From Coccinella septempunctata (Eukaryota; Arthropoda; Insecta; Coleoptera; Coccinellidae), in assembly GCF_907165205.1 (NCBI RefSeq), contig NC_058190.1, positions 46,736,116 to 46,800,115 of the forward strand: a DNA stretch of 64,000 nt. Direction: 5' to 3'. Position numbers and translations under genes: made by a program. The notes under the pieces are model-generated. The model saw nothing but the letters and a program-made list of their open reading frames with translations, was not told where the DNA came from and did not search any database. Below, piece by piece: positions 56,173 through 64,000 of this stretch. Position 1 is the first letter of the stretch. The number at the start of each line of letters is the position of its first letter.

Positions 56173-57437
56173 TATAGGTCTAATTTTTAGTAGAGTTACT
56201 CTACATGATCCAAGGTATCTCACTCTCATATTAATCTGATACGCTCGAGTAAATCCCGGATTTCCCTCTTGGGATGGCAAACTATTTGGTTTCATTTATG
56301 ATACAGTTGGAGGAAGAAATCAAATCTTACAACTGAGGTCCAAACTTAAGCTTTACTTCTGAAAATTTCAATAGAACCTTCTGGTGGCCACATCTTTCTT
56401 TAAACAACAAACACCATTTGTTCTCCTAATATTTGAAGCCTTTCAGCGAAAAAACTTCGTCTCAGGCGCTAGAATATACTGGACTTCATGACATAATGTT
56501 CAAACATTTCCTCTGCTTTTACGTTGTAGCTTGTAGCCAATATAAATGGCGAAATACTCCCTTATATTTCAATGAGTTCAGTTCGGAAGTAGCTTCTCGC
56601 TGATGGCGTCAAAGCGCCTCCCAAGACCCCGTCGCACAGACAGAAAATCGAACTTTCTGCCGGGAAAAATGAATTTCAACGCTCCATTTCCGCCTCTTAC
56701 ATCAAAGCGTTCAAAAGCAGATTCCACCCTCAATCAGTACGGCATTTCCCCAACTCGATGAGGCGTAGAAGAAAAGTGCAATTCACGTAAACACTTTGCG
56801 TTATTAAATTACGTCAAGACTGTACACTCGCGGAGCTCCCTGCTCGGCTATTTCTGAATTTTTCATGAAAATGATCGATACTTGCGTCTTTCCCTAGGAA
56901 GGGACGTCAGGATATTGCTCGTTCGGTGGCCTTCTTGTATTTCACGTCAAGAACAACCGTCCATTATTATTTACGGGTCTGATGAAACATTAACACGCCG
57001 AAAGAGGTTTTTCGAATTCGAGAAGGAAGCTTTCTATTCGGTGTCGATTGAGCTGACAATCAGAGGAAGCGTCGTGCTTTTGTATGTTCATATGATCGAT
57101 AATTTAAAAAGGGTTGGCTGAAGATTCTGCATATGCATGGAGGTCAGAAAAATCCAGAAATCCGACAAATCCGTATTCAAGAGAATATTAAATGTAACTA
57201 GTATGGGAAGGGTGTAGAAATGAACTCAAACTCTGAATGTATATGCTGAAATTGTCCAAGAAATATTCACAGCTGCGGGAGAGAAAAAATGGAATAGATC
57301 TTGACATCGCATCGCAATAGTTGTTGCCAGTTAAATTGTGGAGTATGGTGAACGAAATAGAAATTTGACAACAGGTATCTTACCTCTTCATGACTTTTGA
57401 ATTTGTTGTGATAGACATATATCTACATCCTTCGATG
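56173..57437. other. Intergenic DNA, no gene recognised
   Basis: Bases 56580-56880 are G+C-balanced and unique. The frame at 56882-57121 begins at TTG and lacks motifs. Confidence 0.4.
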
Positions 57438-58548
57438 TACGAGGATGTATTGATATCTAGTTAGCCTAGACCAGTTCCATGCATAAAGAAGAATATTGAG
57501 TAAGCATAGCAACGAACAATAATTCATTAGAAGTGCTAGTGAGAAGTTTGAGGTAAAAAAGGAAACCAGAGTTACGCAATAAATTAAAAGAAAGAAGATG
57601 TCCACCGAAATTGTGAAAATCGAAAAATTGGAGTATAGAGCCATTATCAAGTACCTGTATTTAAATGCTTAATACCCTTGGTGATCAATATCCTTCGTAT
57701 GCGACCGTTAAAAATAAGACTGCAAGTGGTAAATTTTCCGTTGAAGATGATGACCGCTCGGGAAGGCCAGTTTCTGTGTCAGTCCCCGAAAATATCGATG
57801 CACTTCATGACATGATTTTATCAGACCGTCGAATTGGGCTAAAACGGATATCTGAAGCACTGAATATTTCATAAGAACGCGTTCATCATATAGTTCACGT
57901 CAATTTGGACATGAGAAAAATGCTACAAAATGGATTCTCGAATGTTTGAATGTTGACCAAAAGCGTGCAAGGGTAGAAGCATCGTGATCGATCTGTGCCC
58001 GATTTGAAAACGATGTAGACTTCTTAAACCGAATTGTTACAATGGATGAGACTTGGGTACATTTCTACGATCCAGAAACGAAGCAACAATCGATGGAATG
58101 GCGACACTCTGGTTCTCCAAGACCTAAGAAGATTCGTGTCCAAAAATCTGCTGGAAAAGATCTTGCTTCAGTTTTTTGGTATTGCCATGGAGTAATGATG
58201 ATTTTTTGGATAAGGGTAGAACAATAACCGGAGATTACTATTAGACATTACTGACCATTTTACGGGAAAAAATGAAAAAGGAAAGACGCGGAAAGTAATC
58301 CAAAGGTATTTTGTTTTTGCAGGACAACGCCGCTGCACACAAATCTCATGTTGCCATGCAAAAAATTCGTGATTTAGGGTTTGAATTATTAGAACACTCC
58401 CCTTATTCACCAGATTTGGCTGCATCTCTTATTCTCTTTCCTCAACTGAAAAAAAGTTTAAAAGGTCGTAAATTTTCTTTCTTTCTTTTGACATTGAAAT
58501 TTTGTTTGGTTCTATAGTAGGCTAAGAAATTTACAATGTATCTTCGTA
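57438..58548 (+). mobile_element. Mariner-family transposon, copy 3 (defective)
   Basis: TACGAGGATGTATTGATATC to ...TGTATCTTCGTA, flanked by TA. The transposase begins at the ATG at 57598. A deletion fuses YLYL to the segment starting MLNTLGDQYPSYATVKN. Catalytic motifs VTMDETWVHFYDPE and FLQDNAAAHKSH remain. The third motif has decayed to SPDLAASLILFPQL, losing the second aspartate of the PSDY signature. Several frameshifts follow. Inactive. Confidence 0.92.
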
Positions 58549-59903
58549 TTTCATTAATTAGATGTGATAGAATTCACGAATATCATAACACCCTTGTTCT
58601 GTGTACCTATATCTATTATATCACCCTTGTTTTATTAGAATCATTGCGTGCAGCAGGTGAAATACAGCTGGAGAAGGTTACCCCTGGTCGGATATATGCA
58701 CACAGAAATTTACGACAGCCGTCCCTGTTCGTTTCACCCTCCTTCGTCCTTGTTTATCTGGGTTGACATTTTTATACACACAATGAGTCAACGTGAACCA
58801 GCTTACCTGTCATCCTGTCACTTGCGCTCCGTCCCATCCATAATAATTATTCCGTATTGTGTTTTCCTTTTTATCCCGGTAATATAGGAAACGCAGCATG
58901 ATGAAGAATACACAAATAGGATCCTGTTACCAGATGGAATTCGATAGAAATCCTGTCGAATTATTGAACATAAACATTTCTTGAAGAATATTCTGTACTT
59001 AAAGTTTTCAGCTTGTACCTTGATAAAAAAAAATATAGGTACTTACATAAGTATGTGAAGTTTTCGAGCGAAAATTTATTGGTTAAAATAGGACTTAACG
59101 AATAAAAACCAAACCAACGCTTAAAAAAATCGTGTACAAGAAATATGCTTAAGCGATATTGTAAAGAATTATAAAATTTGCTTCCACACCAATTGATTGG
59201 TAAAATAAAATGAATGGGATAAATGAATATAGTATAGTTTACATCAGGTGTTAAAGCCTTGAGATTATAATTACAGTTATACATAAGTAATTCCCCTTTC
59301 CATTGGAAAAATTAAAAGCACGTGAAGATACACATTTCCTAACAAGGAAAGTTTGATGAAAAATTCAACAATTACACCCCCCGAGAAACATTGTCTGAAA
59401 CGAGACCTCTCTGCATCCGTTTAAATATGCATCATGCTCCCGGATTTTTATAGCGCCATATGAAACAACATAACCCGGTTATGTTGTTGTACAAAACAGC
59501 GTCGGCCCCATATCCAGTCGGGAATCCATTACGGAAGGGCTTTCTCGCTAGAAGAATGGCAAAAATCCCTCCAGCCTCCAGCTGCATTACAGCGAGAGCA
59601 AAAGAGTATTCGGTTCGGAACATCTGATTAAATTCGAGATGTAAAAAGTGCCGGACTCCAATCTTGCGGTTCGTTTTCGTCCTTCGAATCAGGCACGGGG
59701 GTCCTGAGAGTTCTGAGGCATTTGGCTCATTTGTTGGATGAAAAAACTGGGGAGAGTCGAGATTGGGATGTGGGAAATAAGCTGCTCAACAATTTGGACC
59801 GAAGGCAGCTGAAATTAATGGAATTATGTAGCTGTATGAAGGGGAATCTACCGTCATGATTTCATAAATTTATACAGGATGTATATTGAAGAATAATGCG
59901 ATA
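58549..59903. other. Intergenic DNA, no gene recognised
   Basis: Short overlapping frames at 58536-58887 lack motifs. Bases 59390-59720 are more balanced in composition and unique. Confidence 0.4.
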
Positions 59904-60471
59904 TACAGGGTTAGTCTTTGACTCACAGTAACAGTAGATTCTTGAGGGCAAAAGAAAAAATTTTTTTCTTATTTCTAGTTGTATCTCACAAACGGTTTTA
60001 TCCAATGTAATGAATTTCGCAATATAGTTTTTAATTTATTTGATGAATCTTTCTCGAACACAGGGTTATCACCAACGTCTTCCAGTTTTCTCATTTTGAT
60101 CATTACGTACCATAAAAATACCAAAAATTCAAACGCTATCTAATGAATAATTCAACGTTTTTTAAAATATTCTTCATATTTTCTCGAATAATGCGCCGTT
60201 TCGAATAATTCAAATATAAAAAATACCTGTGAAATTCGGAAAATTAGGTACTTTGACCGAATGCGACTCTTTTTTAAAGATTCATAGATGTAGTGTCACA
60301 GATTTAGCTGGTTATTCTGAAGGTAATTTTGTTTTTCCAGAGGTAGCACAGCTCATTATAAAAACTTAAAATGGACATATATTTTTATCAGGGCCGAGTC
60401 GGAAAAAGTGGTATAGGAAAAAAGTTTTTCTTCTGACCTCAAGAATCTACTGTCAGAGGACTCACTCTGTA
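59904..60471 (+). mobile_element. MITE1, most complete copy
   Basis: TACAGGGTTAGTCTTTGACT at the left and AGGACTCACTCTGTA at the right, with TA on both borders. The inner terminal repeat AACAGTAGATTCTTGAGG and its inverse are present. At 568 bp it serves as the uninterrupted reference for the copies split at 41-43 and 51.5-52.8 kb. Confidence 0.9.
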
Positions 60472-60826
60472 TACAGAAGTGAATTTTCGCGAACTTCATA
60501 TTCAAATTCCTGTGTGTGGGAAAATTATTGAATTTTTGTGACGACTTGTGAAGGCATGAATTATATGATATTTACTATGAATTTTGGAAGAAGCTTTTTC
60601 TAATCTTTTCTATTTCCAGTAGGAACAAACAAAAGAACAGAAAAAAACATGACATAAACACCAATAATAATTATGACCAGTTTGCTTCTTCTGAGAAATT
60701 ATACGCTCGTGATATTACCCATTCTGATTTTCAATTCGTAGATCTTTTCTACAGATTCAGAAATTTTGAGGAATTACTTTTTTGAGATTTTGAATTGATA
60801 TGATGAATTCCTTTATTTTTTAGTGC
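60472..60826. other. Intergenic DNA, no gene recognised
   Basis: AT-rich, no feature. Confidence 0.4.
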
Positions 60827-60980
60827 TGAGTGTGTGAGACTTAGAGGGTATGTAGTGTGATGTCGGTAAACCAAGCCTGATGATGACTTTTTACTATTTT
60901 TTGGAGTTTGAGAGTGTGAGACTTAGAGGGTATGTAATGTAATGTAGTTACACCAAGCCTGATGATGACTTTTTAGCCGA
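60827..60980 (+). repeat. Two-unit tandem repeat, 82-bp period
   Basis: GTGAGACTTAGAGGGTATGT followed by AAGCCTGATGATGACTTTTT occurs at 60834 and again 82 bases later, with a few differences between the units. Confidence 0.85.
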
Positions 60981-61557
60981 AATCGATAGTTTTCCTTCAT
61001 TCCATAACCCTCATGATTGCTAAGTAGGTACTCGAATAAAGGAAATGATATTTCATGTGCCAACATCATCCAAATAAAGAATAATGAATGAAACAGAGTT
61101 GAAAGCACTAAAGATTATTTTTTATCGAGCCCCGATGAACGATAAGTCAGATCTGTACCTAACCACGTCATCACCATTACGCACAAAAATAAACCGATCC
61201 CCAAAAATAAATATTTACGTTATTATTTCAGACTCCATTAAATATTTATTCGTTATATCGAGGATTATTTGTATTCCGAAATTTTTACTCATCGTTTCCC
61301 TATGGGACGTGGAATGCCAAGAAAATTATTCAGAAGGTTCATGGTGAATCCAGATCAACGAACTCGAATGAAATTTTAATGTCCATTTGATCGATTTAGA
61401 TCCCGAGGTGCGTATGTATCCCTTGCCTGGGGAGAAGATTTGAATTTTTATGGGGGAAAAGTTGTGTTTGTGGACGGTATTCTAGCTCTAGCCGATTGCA
61501 TTTGGTCGTCTACTCAAGAAAGGAATCTTTTTCATGGCAATTTTCGAAATACATATA
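60981..61557. other. Intergenic DNA, no gene recognised
   Basis: An 87-codon plus-strand frame with an ATG at 61084 (61084-61347) has no motif or splice support and is not called. Confidence 0.4.
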
Positions 61558-62313
61558 TACTCCATTCACTTTTATTTTAGCAGTCGGTTGGCCATGGAAA
61601 TTTGACACATTTCACTCTGTATAGTACGAAAATGTGGGGTTATGACGCTTGTCAAAACATTTTTGGGTTTTAAATCAACGCTATGTTGCCCGTTCTACGT
61701 AAAAGTTTCTGTTATTACGTATTTTATCACAATGTCGAATCTCTCCGGAAAATATGTGACGAACATAATTGAAGTTTATACAAACTGATTGAAGGCATAC
61801 TAAATCCAGTTATTTGTATGGAAAATACAAGAGGGCAGTATAATATCATAATATGCACTAGCTTGAGGAGAGTTGATGTTCATTATCTTCTCTGGCTGAA
61901 GTTTGAATACGTTACATAAGTTTTTTAAAAAATTACCCCGAAGATGAAATGCATATATTGCAATGATTGGGTATGGGTATCTCCCGAAGGAATTAACAGA
62001 TAATTACAAGAATGTTAAATTCTTCAACAAAAATCATCTAGCATCAATATAAGTAAAAGGAATTAAAGGAAGTTTCAAGTCAAGATGAACATCATATAAA
62101 TTTACTTACATTGAATATGTTCGCTACCGTCTGACCCTGACGTATTGTCTCTTTTTTCAATACTTTCGGCATTTTCGTAATAAAAATTGATATTAGTTGT
62201 GGCAACGGCGTTACGACATTTCATGAGTGCCAACCTTACTCCGTTCTAGTTACAAAAACTTGAGAAGATTATTTCATGGCCAACTGACTGCTAAATTAAA
62301 TGTGAATGCAGTA
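61558..62313 (-). mobile_element. MITE2 copy with internal deletion
   Basis: TACTCCATTCACTTTTATTTT at the left and the inverse at the right, TA-flanked. The GGCCATGGAAATTTGACACA side comes first, so it is on the minus strand. About 0.4 kb of the interior, including most of the transposase-like remnant, is missing relative to 41340-42509. Confidence 0.88.
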
Positions 62314-64000
62314 TAGGTATTGGAATTACCTGGACAATGGACAATGTCAAATTTAAGTCAATGAAATAACAATTTTTGTAGCATTTCTTTCAAGAAACAA
62401 ATAGCAGGACTCAGTGTAAGATATGGAGTAGTGATAATTCAAGATACTCGAGTAATAGATATATATTCAATATCAAAGTTTACCTCTCTGACAGTCTCTG
62501 ATCAGTTCAATGCACTTCTGACAAAGCTCCCAACATGTGCGTTGGTTTTCGAGAAAAAAAATCATGTTCAATTCCTACAAAGAAATTAATGCGATATTCA
62601 TCCATTATTATTGCGAACAAAACGCAAATTTCTTATGGGAATCTATTATATTCGTTCATTATACCAAACTTCTTTAATAGGCATCGCGATATGGCTGTAT
62701 CGTAAAAATCCCGTGATCGTATTTTGGAAATATGGGAGTATGTTATGCGTAGAGCTCCAGAATGGGAATAAAAACGTCATAAAATTATTATTGCTAGTAA
62801 TTCACTTTTATAGATTATTTTATATTGTCAATATGAAAGCTTTCATGGGTATGGTAGCCTTTGATGTCAACGATTTAAGCATGTAGGATGGAGATATTGG
62901 ACGTTTTTTCTCCCCAATTTTCCATTAAAAAAACATCTTCCCCAGTGTCCTGTGATGGAATATATTAATTTTTATGAGACAGGAATTGTTACTTCCAACG
63001 ACGGTAAATCAGCTGTTCTCTCATTTAAGCTCCTTACTTATTCAATATACATTCGAATGGAATTGGATAGTGTACAATTTAGGCTCCATTTCGAGGCAAT
63101 AAAAAAGTTCAAGGTATAAGCTAAAGACTCTACTGAAAGGTTTTTTGATAAAAAAACCGACTCGTTTTCAAAGCTGCGAAGGAAAAACCCAATAATGTTT
63201 AGCTTTGTTGTATTATTCACGATAGACTATTCTACTTTTTGAGGTATTATTATGAATAGACTCCATAACAGAGGTTATATAGACGTACTAGGAAGGGAAA
63301 TTTTCTATTAGAATTAATATCAGTCATGCTTATTAACGACTATTCGGAACAAAACCATAGTAGCCATATATTTATGGGTATATTTCATTCAACGTTTCTA
63401 ATTTGGAGTTATTGTCCATATCTCCCTTGTTCCATAATTTATGGATATAAATGACCCTGCCAGGCAATCAACCCTACAACAGTGAAATTGTTCTATCACT
63501 GTAATATATAACCCATGAATTTGTGGCCAAAATTTTAATTGAACTTTTTTAGAGCGGGTAATGAAACTGCTTTCCAATAAAATATCTGCAGACCATGATT
63601 TTTTCATTGTATCTTTCACATAGTCGGGAATGACTAGGGGCGATTTCTATCATGAGGGGAAATACGCTGTAATTTCCCAACGTGTAGTGGGATTAGCGTT
63701 GTTATTTATGGAAAACTGTATCGATGTAGGCTATTCATCTTATACTGGCGTAATCACTGTAATATTTCATCGTTTTGCAGTGGAATTAACGTAAGTTATT
63801 ATTTCACTACTCGACAATCGATATCAAATTCTCCGACCAATTATGAAAATGAAAAATTCAGCTTTTTTACGCTGGAATTAAAGACTGTCAGGCAAAGATT
63901 ATAGAGTAGAACGATAGGAAACGCCCTCATCTACATTTTGGCCAGTTAAAACACATTTGACAATGAGATGGCGCTGAAAACGTATGGTCAATACAGAAAA
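62314..64000. other. Intergenic DNA to window end, no gene recognised
   Basis: The 91-codon plus-strand stretch at 62611-62886 starts at TTG and is hydrophobic in part but has no motif. No repeats or RNA genes are recognised. Confidence 0.45.

Noticed and set aside
1..64000. CRISPR arrays, bacterial operons, tRNA or rRNA genes
   Set aside because: No regularly spaced short repeats with unique spacers, no Shine-Dalgarno-led gene strings, and no cloverleaf or rRNA motifs that I could recognise by eye. A tRNAscan or Infernal run would settle the RNA genes.

Overview
This window looks like nuclear DNA of an insect or a closely related arthropod. It is AT-rich and gene-poor, and packed with mariner and Tc1 transposons, non-LTR retrotransposon tails, MITEs and a 494-bp satellite. 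The few recognisable genes have short GT-AG introns and AATAAA poly(A) signals and encode the MADF/BESS and THAP transcription-factor families typical of insects. I cannot assign an order or species from the sequence alone. There are no operons, CRISPR arrays or rRNA genes, and I recognised no tRNA gene.

Layout. 1-687: a partial 494-bp satellite array, followed by a diverged direct repeat. 2.6-7.4 kb: a mariner remnant and two copies of a TA-flanked MITE ('MITE1'). 7.5-15.5 kb: the only clear gene cluster, three minus-strand genes. Two are paralogous two-exon MADF-BESS genes (7648-9553 and 13471-15465) and between them lies a four-exon THAP zinc-finger gene (11522-12438). All three have a poly(A) signal, and MITEs have landed in introns of the THAP gene and the second MADF gene. 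16 kb: a foldback element carrying a smaller inverted-repeat element. 18.9-23 kb: two dead Tc1-like transposons in inverted orientation, with two orphan exon candidates around and between them. One is a minus-strand exon resembling the N-terminal part of WAPL; the other is a plus-strand EF-hand-like exon. 23.6-25.4 kb: a longer TA-flanked element ('MITE2') split by a LINE tail. 26.4-27.2 and 33.3-35.35 kb: more of the 494-bp satellite. 28.9-30.1 kb: the best mariner copy. 35.6 kb: a candidate terminal exon of a cysteine-containing protein. 36-43 kb: more MITE1 and MITE2, including a clear nested pair. 46.2-46.96 and 51.7-52.4 kb: two inverted copies of a ~0.71-kb retroposon with 9-10 bp target-site duplications. 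It carries a protein-like frame and an intron-like acceptor. 47.7-48.3 kb: the C-terminal end of a LINE reverse transcriptase with a zinc knuckle. 52.9-54.05 kb: unrecognised coding-like DNA with a 209-codon open frame. 54-56 kb: degenerate repeats, a TTAA-flanked piggyBac-type MITE and a foldback element. 57.4-62.3 kb: a third mariner, MITE1 and MITE2. The rest is unique AT-rich DNA in which I see no gene.

How it fits together. The functional content is probably a small cluster of DNA-binding protein genes set in repeat-rich DNA. The insertions give a relative chronology. MITE1 predates MITE2 and the retroposon, because both are inserted in it. MITE2 predates the LINE tail that splits one copy. 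The foldback family predates the 115-bp inverted-repeat element inside it. None of the transposase or reverse-transcriptase frames here is intact.
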